The notes: generated by a model not told the origin, from the letters alone. DNA of 64,000 nt from Pectobacterium actinidiae (GCF_000803315.1 NZ_JRMH01000001.1:558001-622000); one strand, 5' to 3'; numbered from the stretch's first letter, positions 1-8,654 are shown. Translations and numbers: made by a program.

Positions 1-134
1 ACATAGTCGGCTTGACCGCTCACCTGTTTGTCCGCGCTGTCATGTTTCTGACTACGGCCTGCGCCCCCCGTCAGTTCACGATGAAACTGTTCCACCAGCC
101 TCTGTTCTGACAGGTGTTCTGTATTATTCAACAT
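1..134 (-). CDS. xdhB: Xanthine dehydrogenase molybdopterin-binding subunit, N-terminal part only
   Basis: Only the first 45 codons are present; the gene runs off the left edge. It starts at an ATG (complement of 132-134), reading MLNNTEHLSEQRLVEQFHRE, and reaches a VSGQADYV segment that resembles the first conserved block of the large molybdenum subunit of bacterial xanthine dehydrogenases. It overlaps the 3' end of the upstream small-subunit gene by 11 bases, so the two are translationally coupled. The large subunit would bind the molybdenum cofactor and oxidise hypoxanthine and xanthine to urate. The identification rests on this short stretch plus gene order. Confidence 0.8.
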   Translation of the reverse strand, partial: MLNNTEHLSEQRLVEQFHRELTGGAGRSQKHDSADKQVSGQADY

Positions 135-1557
135 AGCTGTCTATCTCCAGAGCGGCGTGTGGGTGGCGCTGTTGCAAGGCGTAGCGCCGCAGCAGATTTT
201 GTGCGATAGCAAGGCGATACTCTCCGCTGCCGCGAAAATCATTGAGCGGTGAGAAATCCTGTGCCAGTGCCGCGCAGGCGGAATCTAACGCATCGGATAA
301 GGGGCGATGCAACAGGGCCTGTTCACAGGCTTTTGCGCGTGCTGGGGTGGCCGCCATGCCGCCAAACCCGATGCGAGCTTCTGTTACCCGGCCTTCTTCT
401 ATCTGGATATTGAAAGCGCCAAAGACCGTGGAGATATCGTCATCGCGCCGCTTGGAGACCTTCCAGGCGGAAAATGTCGGGGAAATGCTGACGCGTGGAA
501 TTACGATGTCGCGGATAAATTCGCCGATCTGTAAGGCCGTCTTACGGTAGGCAAGAAAAAATTGATCGAGAGGAAGTTCACGCGTGTGGTCGCCGCGCTG
601 TAGCACCAGATGGGCATTGAGCGCCAATAGCATCGGCGCGCCGTCGCCAATGGGGGAGGCATTGGCAAGATTGCCTGCCAGTGTCCCCTGATTGCGTATC
701 TGGCGCGAAGCGAAGCGTTCCAATGCCTGACTGAAAGCGGGAATCCGTGTTTCCAGCGCATGGAGGCAGCGCTGAAGCGTGACTCCGGCACCGAACGTGA
801 TCGTCTGATCCGTTATTGTGATCGTTTGCAGTTCTTCGACCTGATGTAAGGCGATAACGCGCTCAAACGATCGATGGTGTTGTGTCACGTTAAGCGCTAA
901 ATCGGTCCCGCCCGCTAGCAAATGCGAGGAAGGATGGCGCAGATAGAGCATCGCCATTTCCGAGAGCGTTGCAGGCAGTAAGCACGCTTCATCGGGGGCG
1001 TTTTCTTGCTGTGCCATGCGTATCGCATTGAGCTGCTCTGCGGTTTTTTGTGCCTGTTCACGAAAGCGATCGTGGATATCTAACCCGCAGATCTGTTGTG
1101 CGGCGGTGATGATGGGGCGGTAGCCCGTACAGCGGCACAAGTTGCCTGCTAACTGCTGTTCAATATCATGTCTGGAACCCGTACAACCGGCTTTCTGTAA
1201 CGCAAAGGCCGACATCACAAAACCCGGTGTACAAAAGCCACACTGGGAAGCATGGCAGTCGGCCATGGCCTGCTGAACCGGATGGAGCACACCGTTTTCA
1301 GACAGGTCTTCCACGGTCAGTAACTGTTTCCCGTGAAGCTGGCTCATGAGCATGATGCAACTGTTGGCGGTCTGGTAGGCCATACCGTCTGCGGTTGGTT
1401 CGCCAATGACGATGGTACAGGCACCACAGTCTCCTGATGCACAGCCTTCTTTGGTGCCCGTGCGTCTTTCCTGCGTGCGCAGCCAGCGGAGTACCGTGGT
1501 ATCCGGTGCGATATCCGTGAACGTTTTTAGCGTTTGATTAAGTAAGAAGCGAATCAT
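124..1557 (-). CDS. xdhA: Xanthine dehydrogenase small subunit (2Fe-2S and FAD domains)
   Basis: A 477-residue iron-sulfur/flavin subunit that passes electrons from the molybdenum subunit to NAD+. Residues 1-75 form a plant-type ferredoxin domain with Cys39, Cys44, Cys47 and Cys67. A second cluster domain follows with the motifs CHASQCGFC and NLCRC, and about residues 190-470 form an FAD-binding domain of the CO-dehydrogenase flavoprotein type (LLAGGTDLAL, NQGTLAGNLANASPIGD). The start codon overlaps the end of guaD by 4 bases, giving an operon guaD-xdhA-xdhB. Fusion of Fe-S and FAD domains in one chain with a separate Mo subunit is the usual two-gene xdhAB form. Confidence 0.93.
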   Translation of the reverse strand: MIRFLLNQTLKTFTDIAPDTTVLRWLRTQERRTGTKEGCASGDCGACTIVIGEPTADGMAYQTANSCIMLMSQLHGKQLLTVEDLSENGVLHPVQQAMADCHASQCGFCTPGFVMSAFALQKAGCTGSRHDIEQQLAGNLCRCTGYRPIITAAQQICGLDIHDRFREQAQKTAEQLNAIRMAQQENAPDEACLLPATLSEMAMLYLRHPSSHLLAGGTDLALNVTQHHRSFERVIALHQVEELQTITITDQTITFGAGVTLQRCLHALETRIPAFSQALERFASRQIRNQGTLAGNLANASPIGDGAPMLLALNAHLVLQRGDHTRELPLDQFFLAYRKTALQIGEFIRDIVIPRVSISPTFSAWKVSKRRDDDISTVFGAFNIQIEEGRVTEARIGFGGMAATPARAKACEQALLHRPLSDALDSACAALAQDFSPLNDFRGSGEYRLAIAQNLLRRYALQQRHPHAALEIDSYVE

Positions 1558-2885
1558 GCGGCTTTCTCCACGTCATCCTGACGCCAGACGCAGTGGCCAT
1601 TAACCCAGGTATGCCAGATATTGCGGTCATCCCCCAGCGTCATCAGTAAAAACAGCTTCTCGTAGATATCATGGCAGCTCGCCAGACGCATTTTTTGCAG
1701 TGGGCTGACGGCCAGATCCAAGACCACGAAGTCAGCCTCTTTGCCCGGCATAAAGTTGCCGATGTAACGATCGAGATCGAGGGCGTGCGCGCCACCGAGC
1801 GTCGCATGATAAAAAGCCTGACAGGCATGGAGTTTGCTCCCTTGCAACTGCGTGACCTTGTAGGCTTCTCCGAGTGTCTGCAACATATTAAAGGTCGTGC
1901 CTGCACCGATATCCGTACCGATCCCGACGCGTACGCCGTGATCGAGACAGGTATGTAAGGGGAAGAGACCGCTGCCGAGAAATAAGTTCGACGTTGGGCA
2001 GAAGGCGATCGACGAGTCTGTTTCGCGCAGGCATTCCCACTCGCACGCCTCAAGATGAATCGCATGGGCAAATACGCTCCGCCTGCCCGTCATCTGATAA
2101 TGGTGATACACACCGAGGTAGCTGCTGTGTTCGGGCCAGAGTGCCTTAACCCAGGCGACTTCATCGGTGTTTTCACTTAAATGGGTATGTAGCCAGACAT
2201 CTGGGAATTCCTGACGTAGCTGTTCCACTGCGCGCATCAATTCCGGTGAAGAGGTCGGCGCGAAACGCGGCGTGAGCGCGTAGTTAATACGTCCTTTATT
2301 GTGCCAACGCAGAATCAGGTCGCGAGTTTGTTGATAGCTCTGCTCCGGCGTTTCGATCAGATAAGCGGGCGCATTTCTGTCCATCATCACTTTGCCTGCG
2401 ATAAGGCGCATCTCAAGATGGCTCGCTGCTCGAAACAGGGCGTCTACGGATTCCGGGTGCACGGTACCGAACACCAATGCCGTTGTCGTACCGTTAGCCA
2501 GAAGTTGATTGAGAAAGAACACAGACATGGCGGCAGCATAGTCGCTATCGGCATATTTGCTTTCCGTTGGAAAGGTGTAGGTTTGGAGCCACTCCAGCAG
2601 TTGTTCTCCCCAGGCTCCGACCATCTCGGTTTGAGGATAATGCAGATGGGTGTCGACAAAGCCGGGCACAATCAGTTTGTCACGATAATCGATATAGTCC
2701 GTCGGATGACGTAACCAATGACAACCTTCCTCCCATTCCACGAGAGTGACGATATGGCTACCGTCGATAAACAATAGCCCATCGCTGAGGCTGCGGCTCT
2801 GCTTCAACATGTCGTCTGGCCGCGCCGCCAGCTCGGTGATATCGAAAAATTGGCTACGTAATGCGCAGGTATAATTTATCGTCAT
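1554..2885 (-). CDS. guaD: Guanine deaminase
   Basis: A 443-residue amidohydrolase that deaminates guanine to xanthine, the substrate of the xanthine dehydrogenase encoded immediately downstream. The metal-binding HxH is His80/His82 in VDTHLHYPQTEMVGAWGEQL, followed by HTHLSE, FAHAIHLE and GIGTDIGAG motifs expected of the family. Length agrees with E. coli GuaD (about 440). It is the first gene of the operon and overlaps xdhA by ATGA. The upstream region carries PurR-like boxes, so purine-responsive control is likely. Confidence 0.95.
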   Translation of the reverse strand: MTINYTCALRSQFFDITELAARPDDMLKQSRSLSDGLLFIDGSHIVTLVEWEEGCHWLRHPTDYIDYRDKLIVPGFVDTHLHYPQTEMVGAWGEQLLEWLQTYTFPTESKYADSDYAAAMSVFFLNQLLANGTTTALVFGTVHPESVDALFRAASHLEMRLIAGKVMMDRNAPAYLIETPEQSYQQTRDLILRWHNKGRINYALTPRFAPTSSPELMRAVEQLRQEFPDVWLHTHLSENTDEVAWVKALWPEHSSYLGVYHHYQMTGRRSVFAHAIHLEACEWECLRETDSSIAFCPTSNLFLGSGLFPLHTCLDHGVRVGIGTDIGAGTTFNMLQTLGEAYKVTQLQGSKLHACQAFYHATLGGAHALDLDRYIGNFMPGKEADFVVLDLAVSPLQKMRLASCHDIYEKLFLLMTLGDDRNIWHTWVNGHCVWRQDDVEKAA

Positions 2886-3053
2886 AGCAAAACCTCTTTT
2901 TATACGAAGGCGTTCCTTCGTGTGCCCGGTCGGCCCTCAAATCAGTGTGGGGGAGCCAGGCTTTTACCGCAGATGACAATAATTTTGCAAAGAACATGCC
3001 AGTGTGTGATTCGATGTGGTGATGGGTATCTGATTGTAAATAAATGATTTTTA

Positions 3054-3071
3054 TTTTGTTGCGCAACAAAA
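3054..3071. promoter_or_regulatory. 18-bp perfect palindrome, candidate operator
   Basis: TTTTGTTGCGCAACAAAA is perfectly self-complementary. It lies about 170 bases upstream of guaD and 37 bases from the PurR-like boxes. An AT-flanked TTGCGCAA core is a reasonable dimeric-repressor site, but I do not recognise the cognate factor. Confidence 0.5.
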
Positions 3072-3107
3072 ATTCAAAATAATGAAAAAATAACGTTATC
3101 TTTCTGT

Positions 3108-3143
3108 ATGCAAACGGTTGCGAATATTAGTAACCGTTTGCGT
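3108..3143. promoter_or_regulatory. Tandem PurR-like boxes upstream of guaD-xdhAB
   Basis: Box 1 (3108-3123) reads ATGCAAACGGTTGCGA and fits 10 of the 11 fixed positions of ANGCAANCGNTTNCNT. Box 2 (3128-3143) fits 9 of 11. Their CG centres are 20 bases apart, about two helical turns. Together they also form a perfect 10-bp inverted repeat (3110-3119 with 3132-3141). PurR is the LacI-family purine repressor of enterobacteria, and the placement in front of guanine deaminase makes sense. Confidence 0.6.
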
Positions 3144-3539
3144 GTTATAGATAGCAGAATAATATTCTGTTTAGTGGCGGGTTTCTTCTTGGGGAAATGT
3201 ATGATGTCGTGAAAATTATCACCATAATAGTGCACTTGCTCTGTTGGCTAGTCACTCATGCTGATTCGTTGGTGTTGAAGAAGATTTTTTATGCAACCAC
3301 TCTTTAATTATGCCTGAATCAGGTATGATGAGTGCCACCGTCAGCCGTCCATCGGTTGTTCAACATCCCCTCTGTGTTATCAGCACGTTTATCCTGCTTT
3401 TTAACCTCATGCGTGATAACGGTCAAAACCTAATTTCTACACAGTTGAAACGATCCCTATAAATAAGTGTCAAGATAGATATCGCACGTCAGAACGATGC
3501 GTTATGCGATACGCTGTTAGCCACTTAAAGATGAGCATC

Positions 3540-4463
3540 ATGAAGATTAAGCAAACATTTACCAGGGCATTACTCCATCCGCGCTATTGGACGACATGGT
3601 TCGGTCTTGGCGTGCTGTTTTTATTAGTCCAGCTTCCTTATCCGTTGTTGATGAAACTCGGCAGCCGAGCGGGTCGCTTATCCCGTCTCTTTCTAAAACG
3701 TCGAGTGGCGATTGCCCGGCGTAATCTTGAACTCTGTTTTCCCACGATTTCTGACGACGAACGTGAAGCGATGATCGACAGTAATTTCGCGTCGCTCGGC
3801 ATGGCGTTGGTTGAAACGGGTATGGCGTGGTTCTGGTCCGATCGCCGTGTCCGTCACTGGTTTGATGTTTCAGGATTGGAACATTTGCAGCAGGCTACGG
3901 CAAAAGGTCGTGGCGTGATGGTGATTGGCATTCACTTTATGTCGCTGGAATTGGGCGGTAGAGCGATGGGGTTATGTCAGCCAATGATGGCGATGTACCG
4001 CCCGCACAATAATAAAGCGATGGAAATGGTGCAAACCTGGGGACGTTCTCGTTCAAACAAGGCGATGATAGACCGTAAAGATCTGCGCGGTATGGTGCAG
4101 GCGCTGAAGCGGGGTGAAGCGGTATGGTTCGCACCCGATCAGGATTACGGCCCTAAAGGGAGCGTATTTGCACCGTTCTTTGCGGTAAAAAATGCAGCGA
4201 CCACCAGCGGCACCTTCACCATCAGCCGTCTGGCCAAACCCGCGATGATGACGACGGTGCTCATTCGTAAGCCGGATGCGTCGGGTTACCACTTGGTTAT
4301 CCAACCGGAGCTACAGGATTATCCGTATCACGATGAGCGGGCGGCGGCGTGCTACATGAACACGGTGATTGAGAAAGAAATCATGCGTGCGCCCGAGCAG
4401 TATCTCTGGCTGCATCGTCGTTTTAAAACACGCCCGATAGGGGAAGTCTCGCTTTACGCCTGA
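3540..4463 (+). CDS. lpxP: Lipid A palmitoleoyl/lauroyl acyltransferase
   Basis: An inner-membrane acyltransferase that adds a secondary acyl chain to Kdo2-lipid IVA. The chosen start at 3540 gives 307 residues, matching E. coli LpxP (306); starts at 3531 and 3504 are possible but add non-homologous residues. An N-terminal hydrophobic segment (GVLFLLVQLPYPLL) anchors the protein, and the catalytic HX4E is His132/Glu137 in GIHFMSLELGGR. The segments RPHNNKAMEMVQTWGRSRSN and RRFKTRPIGEVSLY agree better with the cold-induced paralogue LpxP than with LpxL. It sits alone between purine genes and converges on hpxC. Confidence 0.9.
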   Translation: MKIKQTFTRALLHPRYWTTWFGLGVLFLLVQLPYPLLMKLGSRAGRLSRLFLKRRVAIARRNLELCFPTISDDEREAMIDSNFASLGMALVETGMAWFWSDRRVRHWFDVSGLEHLQQATAKGRGVMVIGIHFMSLELGGRAMGLCQPMMAMYRPHNNKAMEMVQTWGRSRSNKAMIDRKDLRGMVQALKRGEAVWFAPDQDYGPKGSVFAPFFAVKNAATTSGTFTISRLAKPAMMTTVLIRKPDASGYHLVIQPELQDYPYHDERAAACYMNTVIEKEIMRAPEQYLWLHRRFKTRPIGEVSLYA

Positions 4464-4469
4464 CAGCAG

Positions 4470-4504
4470 AAGCGCCGCATAATATAAAAATATCAGCGGC
4501 GCTT
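4470..4504. terminator. Hairpin between convergent lpxP and hpxC
   Basis: AAGCGCCGC (4470-4478) pairs with GCGGCGCTT (4496-4504) around a 17-base AT-rich loop. It lies between the two stop codons and could serve both strands, though it has no clear U-run. Confidence 0.55.
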
Positions 4505-4511
4505 ACTGGCT

Positions 4512-6002
4512 TTACTCTTTCCCTAATAGCATGCCACGTGCGACAAAGGATTTTGAGGTTGCGCCGACACGTTCGTGACGTGCCAGATAACGGTAGCACC
4601 CTGCGGAAAGGAACGCGCCGATAAACCAACTGAAGTTGGCTGCATCACGCCATTGCGGGGTAAAGCTGATGATCAGTCCAATCACGACCGCAGGAATCAA
4701 TGCCATCAGTGCATTCGGGTTGAAACCGTTTCGATACCAGTAGCGTCCTTTCGGCGTCGCGTCGAAAAGATCGTCCACATAGACTTTCCCGCCTTTGATC
4801 ACGTAGAAATCCATCAGCAAAATACCGAATAGCGGACCGATAAAGGCGCCGAGCACATCAAGCGTGTAGTGAATCAGCTCCGGTGAGTTGAACAGGTTCC
4901 AGGGGGTGAGCAGCACAGAACCGACCGCGGCGATCATACCGCCGGTGCGGAAACTGATGCGCTGTGGCGAGCAGTTTGAGAAATCGAAGGCCGATGAGAC
5001 GAAGTTGGCGACGATATTGATCCCTATCGTCGCGATGATCATGGTCAGTACGCCAAGCGCAACTGCAAAGCCGCTGCCAATGTGTGTGACGGTTTCGATG
5101 GGGTCGGTAATCATACGGCCAAACAGTGATTGGGTGCCTGAAACAATAACGACGGTAATGATGGAAAAGAGCAGGAAATTAAAAGGGAGTCCCCAGCGAT
5201 TGCCGCGGCGGATTTCCTGCATACTTTTACCGTAGCGAGAGAAATCGCCAAAATTCAACAGCGGGCCGGAAAAGTAGGAAACGACGAGTGCCGTTGCGGT
5301 GAGCATCTGCCAGGTTTGTTCGCCGGTGGTGAGTGTTTTGCTACTCAGGGTAAACGAGATATTTTCCCAACCGGTTTGGTAAATAATCCAGACGGCCAGC
5401 AGCGTCATCACGACATAGACCGCGGGGCCTGCGAAGTCGATGAAGCGTTTAATCGCGTTCATGCCATGCCAAAACACCATGGCTTGCAGGAACCACATGA
5501 TGCCAAAGCAAATCCACCCTAGCGCTGACAGGCCAAGCCAGTGGCTCTGCGTCAGGGGAGCGAGAGCCGGATAAAACTTCAGCAATACCAGCATCAAAGC
5601 ATGTGCAGCCAGGTAGGTTTGAATCCCGTACCACGCAAAGGCGATTAAACCACGGATCACGGCGGGAATATTGGCACCAAATACGCCGAATGCCTGACGG
5701 CAAATGACGGCGTAAGGCACACCGCTCATTTGGCTCGGTTTGGCCACGAGGTTGGCACAGATCTGTACGATACAGATCCCCACCAGAAGACACAGCAGCA
5801 CCTGCCAGCTTGCTAATCCCAATGTGAAAAAGCTGGCGGCGACGACATACCCTCCCATGCTGTGCACATCTGACATCCAGAAGGAAAAAATATTGTACCA
5901 GGACCAGGTCTGAACGCGGGTCGGGGCCAGATCCTCATTACATAGTCTGGGGCTGTACGTACTGTTGCCATTACCATTACCTGTGTTGATATTTTCTGGC
6001 AT
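4512..6002 (-). CDS. hpxC: Allantoin permease, NCS1 family
   Basis: A multi-spanning nucleobase:cation symporter-1 protein of 496 residues, probably importing allantoin. The start at 6002 (MPENINTGN) is preferred because AAAGGAG lies 9 bases upstream; an in-frame ATG at 6065 lacks such a site. Family features are the N-terminal WSWYNIFSFWMSDVHSMGGY segment, FAWYGIQTYLAAHAL and a loop with NFGDFSRYGKS. It is transcribed away from hpxSAB, the same arrangement as in the Klebsiella hpx allantoin cluster. A hydantoin or uracil substrate cannot be excluded from sequence alone. Confidence 0.85.
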   Translation of the reverse strand: MPENINTGNGNGNSTYSPRLCNEDLAPTRVQTWSWYNIFSFWMSDVHSMGGYVVAASFFTLGLASWQVLLCLLVGICIVQICANLVAKPSQMSGVPYAVICRQAFGVFGANIPAVIRGLIAFAWYGIQTYLAAHALMLVLLKFYPALAPLTQSHWLGLSALGWICFGIMWFLQAMVFWHGMNAIKRFIDFAGPAVYVVMTLLAVWIIYQTGWENISFTLSSKTLTTGEQTWQMLTATALVVSYFSGPLLNFGDFSRYGKSMQEIRRGNRWGLPFNFLLFSIITVVIVSGTQSLFGRMITDPIETVTHIGSGFAVALGVLTMIIATIGINIVANFVSSAFDFSNCSPQRISFRTGGMIAAVGSVLLTPWNLFNSPELIHYTLDVLGAFIGPLFGILLMDFYVIKGGKVYVDDLFDATPKGRYWYRNGFNPNALMALIPAVVIGLIISFTPQWRDAANFSWFIGAFLSAGCYRYLARHERVGATSKSFVARGMLLGKE

Positions 6003-6087
6003 GGAATCTGCTCCTTTTACCCTGGTCGTTAAATGAATGACGTTGTGTGTAAAACGACATTGCATGAATCAGGCCAAAATTCATTTT

Positions 6088-6118
6088 TTTGTATACACAA
6101 ATGATCTTTGGTGTGTAC
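6088..6118. promoter_or_regulatory. Candidate HpxS operator region between hpxC and hpxS
   Basis: The 149-base divergent spacer contains TGTATACA (6090-6097) within TTTGTATACACAAA, and 14 bases later GGTGTGTACGA. Short GT...AC palindromes are typical of GntR regulators with FCD domains. A perfect version, ATTGTATACAAT, occurs inside hpxA at 7370-7381. Confidence 0.45.
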
Positions 6119-6151
6119 GATTTGAAGGGGCGGTGACAACGAGAAGATGAG

Positions 6152-6874
6152 ATGAACTACACGTACGGACTTGAAAACGAGCCATTCTCCCAGCAAAAAG
6201 ATGATGTTATTTATCAGGCGTTGCTCAATGCCATTGTGGAACATCAGCTGTTGCCGGGAACAAAATTGCCAGAAGAAGCGCTGGCCGAAGTGTTTGATGT
6301 GAGTAGAACGGGGATCCGAAAGGTCTTGCAGCGTCTCGCGGTGGTGCAAATGGTCACGTTAACGCCCAAGCGTGGTGCGCAGGTATCGACGCCTTCGGTG
6401 GAGGAAGCGCGGGAAATTTTTCAAACGCGCCGTTTTATCGAATGCGCCAATCTCCCCGAGGTGGTTTCTCACTGCCGCTCTCCTCATCTGGCTGCATTGA
6501 ATAAGTTGATCCTTGCGGAGCAGCGGGCGCACGCCGATCAAAACGGTGCAGAAGCGATCCGTTTGTCTGCGGCTTTCCATATTCAGCTACAGGCGATTTC
6601 CGGCAACACGGTATTAACCGGGATTGTTTCGCAGCTCACGTTACGTTCATCGCTGGTTATTGCCGCTTATGGCTCGCCATGGCAGCAAGGATGCCGATGT
6701 CACGATCATCACGATCTCCTCGCACGACTGCGGGATCACGATGTGCTGGCGTTGTCTGAGGCAATGACGCGACATTTCGATGATATTGTCGCCAGCCTGC
6801 GTTTTGATCGGGATGAAAATACCGAGCCTGACTTTGGCCGCCTGTTTGGTCATTTTAAGGAGAAGATCGCATGA
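6152..6874 (+). CDS. hpxS: GntR/FCD transcriptional regulator of allantoin genes
   Basis: A 240-residue regulator with an N-terminal winged helix-turn-helix (residues about 15-80, with LPGTKLPEEALAEVFDVSRT and VLQRLAVVQMV) and a C-terminal helical FCD ligand domain (residues about 90-230, including FHIQLQAISGN and MTRHFDDI). Its stop overlaps the hpxA start by 4 bases, and it is divergent from the permease gene. Position and family match HpxS of the Klebsiella hpxSAB operon. It presumably controls both its own operon and hpxC from the shared spacer. Confidence 0.85.
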   Translation: MNYTYGLENEPFSQQKDDVIYQALLNAIVEHQLLPGTKLPEEALAEVFDVSRTGIRKVLQRLAVVQMVTLTPKRGAQVSTPSVEEAREIFQTRRFIECANLPEVVSHCRSPHLAALNKLILAEQRAHADQNGAEAIRLSAAFHIQLQAISGNTVLTGIVSQLTLRSSLVIAAYGSPWQQGCRCHDHHDLLARLRDHDVLALSEAMTRHFDDIVASLRFDRDENTEPDFGRLFGHFKEKIA

Positions 6875-7608
6875 AACCGCTGTTGATTCAGGTAATTAAT
6901 CCCAATACGAGTCTTGCCATGACAGAAACGATCGGGATGGCGGCGCGGGCTGTTGCTGCCCCAGGAACGGAGATTATTGCGGTGTCGCCTTCTCAGGGGG
7001 TGCCTTCTATTGAAGGGCACTTTGATGAAGCGATAGCGGCGGTTGGTGTATTGGATCAGGTCAAGCTGGGAAAAGCGCAGGGCGTAGACGGGCATATTAT
7101 TGCCTGTTTTGGCGATCCGGGTTTGCTCGCGGCTCGTGAGGTGGCCAGCAAGCCAGTTATTGGGATTGCAGAGGCGGCCATGCACATGGCAACGCTAGTC
7201 GCAACGCGCTTCTCCATTGTTACCACGCTGCCGCGTACCGTGATTATCGCGCGTCATTTATTACAACGTTATGGCTTTGAGCATCACTGTGCCGCACTAC
7301 ATGCGATCGATTTGCCCGTTCTGGCGTTGGAACAGGATAGCGGTATCGCGCAGAAGAAAGTACGAGAATATTGTATACAATCTCTGCGTCAGGATGGTGT
7401 AGGGGCGATTGTGCTTGGCTGCGGTGGCATGGCCGATCTGGCACAAGCGTTGACTCAAGAACTGGCTATACCGGTCATTGATGGCGTTAGCGCTGCCGTC
7501 AAACTGATTGAATCGTTGTCGGCACTGGGGCTGACGACCAGTAAGCACGGCGATCTGGATTATCCTGTAACCAAGCCGTTGAGCGGCATGTTTAGCACTT
7601 TGCGTTAA
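6871..7608 (+). CDS. hpxA: Allantoin racemase (Asp/Glu/hydantoin racemase family)
   Basis: A 245-residue racemase that would interconvert allantoin enantiomers so that the stereospecific allantoinase can use both. The fold is recognised by NPNTS near the N-terminus, the first catalytic cysteine region IACFGDPGL, and the second in VLGCGGMADL. A good ribosome site (AAGGAG, 8 bases before the ATG) lies within the end of hpxS. It is the middle gene of hpxSAB. A role as hydantoin racemase is the main alternative. Confidence 0.88.
   Translation: MKPLLIQVINPNTSLAMTETIGMAARAVAAPGTEIIAVSPSQGVPSIEGHFDEAIAAVGVLDQVKLGKAQGVDGHIIACFGDPGLLAAREVASKPVIGIAEAAMHMATLVATRFSIVTTLPRTVIIARHLLQRYGFEHHCAALHAIDLPVLALEQDSGIAQKKVREYCIQSLRQDGVGAIVLGCGGMADLAQALTQELAIPVIDGVSAAVKLIESLSALGLTTSKHGDLDYPVTKPLSGMFSTLR
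7370..7381. promoter_or_regulatory. Perfect 12-bp palindrome inside hpxA, possible second HpxS site
   Basis: ATTGTATACAAT is a perfect palindrome in coding sequence and shares TTGTATACA with the hpxC-hpxS spacer about 1.28 kb upstream. Coding constraint alone does not require it, but this may be chance. Confidence 0.3.
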
Positions 7609-7620
7609 GGAAATACGACA

Positions 7621-8577
7621 ATGATAAAAGAATCTGCCGCATTGATTGACGTCACCGATGGTGATTATCCACGCGATCTCATTGGCTATGCCGGAAAGCC
7701 ACCACACGCTAACTGGCCTGGAAACGCCCGAATCGCGGTGCAGTTTGTGCTGAATTATGAAGAAGGTGCGGAAAATAACGTGCTGCATGGCGATGCGGGA
7801 TCGGAACAATTTCTGTCCGATATTATTGGGGCGGCGAGCTATCCCGATCGTCATATGTCAATGGACTCACTGTATGAATATGGTTCTCGCGCAGGATTTT
7901 GGCGTATCCATCAGGAGTTCCAGCGGCGCGGTTTGCCGCTGACGGTATTTGGTGTTGCGATGGCGCTGGCACGTAATCCGGCGATTGTCGAGGCGATAAA
8001 ATCGGCGGACTATGATGTGGTGAGCCACGGCTGGCGTTGGATTCATTATCAAAACGTGGATATCGACACAGAACGTGAACACATGGATAAAGCGATCGAT
8101 GTGCTTACAGCACTATTCGGTAAGTCTCCACTGGGCTGGTATACCGGTCGGGATAGTCCGCATACTCGTCAGTTGGTCGTCGAACAAGGCAATTTCTGGT
8201 ATGACAGCGACTATTATGGCGACGATCTTCCGTTTTGGATGCCAGTGAAAAAAAGTAATGGCGATGTGCACCCACATCTCATCGTGCCGTATACCCTTGA
8301 TGCGAACGACATGCGTTTTGCCTCACCGCAGGGGTTTAACAGCGGTGAACAGTTTTTTAGTTATCTGAAAGACAGTTTCGATGTGCTCTATGAAGAAGGG
8401 GAAACGGCACCCAAAATGTTATCGATCGGCATGCACTGCCGCTTACTCGGGAGGCCTGGGCGTTTCCGTGCGTTACAGCGTTTTCTTGATTACATTCAGC
8501 AGCACGATCGCGTATGGATTTGTCGTCGTCAGGATATTGCGGAGCACTGGCGCCAGCATCACCCGTATGTCGCGTGA
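7621..8577 (+). CDS. hpxB: Metal-independent allantoinase (PuuE type, polysaccharide-deacetylase fold)
   Basis: A 318-residue hydrolase that opens the allantoin ring to allantoate. It belongs to the NodB/chitin-deacetylase superfamily, not to the amidohydrolase allantoinases: residues YPRDLIGYAGKPPHANWPG, FVLNYEEGAE, DVVSHGWRWIHYQ and MLSIGMHCRLLGRPGR match the PuuE group. It is the last gene of hpxSAB, 12 bases after hpxA with an AAGGA ribosome site. No allantoate amidohydrolase is visible, so the pathway must continue elsewhere. Confidence 0.9.
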   Translation: MIKESAALIDVTDGDYPRDLIGYAGKPPHANWPGNARIAVQFVLNYEEGAENNVLHGDAGSEQFLSDIIGAASYPDRHMSMDSLYEYGSRAGFWRIHQEFQRRGLPLTVFGVAMALARNPAIVEAIKSADYDVVSHGWRWIHYQNVDIDTEREHMDKAIDVLTALFGKSPLGWYTGRDSPHTRQLVVEQGNFWYDSDYYGDDLPFWMPVKKSNGDVHPHLIVPYTLDANDMRFASPQGFNSGEQFFSYLKDSFDVLYEEGETAPKMLSIGMHCRLLGRPGRFRALQRFLDYIQQHDRVWICRRQDIAEHWRQHHPYVA

Positions 8578-8602
8578 TGACGCATAGCGTATACCAGAAA
8601 CA

Positions 8603-8630
8603 AAAATGGCCGCCGGATGGCAGCCATTTT
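8603..8630. terminator. Bidirectional terminator between hpxB and the small-ORF pair
   Basis: AAAATGGC (8603-8610) pairs with GCCATTTT (8623-8630); the inner GCC/GGC extends the stem across one mismatch to a GGAT tetraloop. T-rich flanks on both strands suit termination of hpxB and of the convergent small-ORF transcript. Confidence 0.7.
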
Positions 8631-8654
8631 AGGTGGTTAACGTACTGAGTACGA

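Larger units (their letters stand above)
2886..3539. other. Intergenic regulatory region between guaD and lpxP
   Basis: A 654-base non-coding stretch between divergent genes. It holds a 7-bp inverted repeat with a 4-base loop (2904-2921) just ahead of guaD, an 18-bp perfect palindrome (3054-3071) and two PurR-like boxes (3108-3143). Nothing I could name is seen from about 3145 to 3500; the lpxP promoter should lie there. Confidence 0.6.

Noticed and set aside
2854..3069. 71-codon minus-strand frame ahead of guaD
   Set aside because: It overlaps the guaD start, has no ribosome site and crosses the probable promoter and operators.
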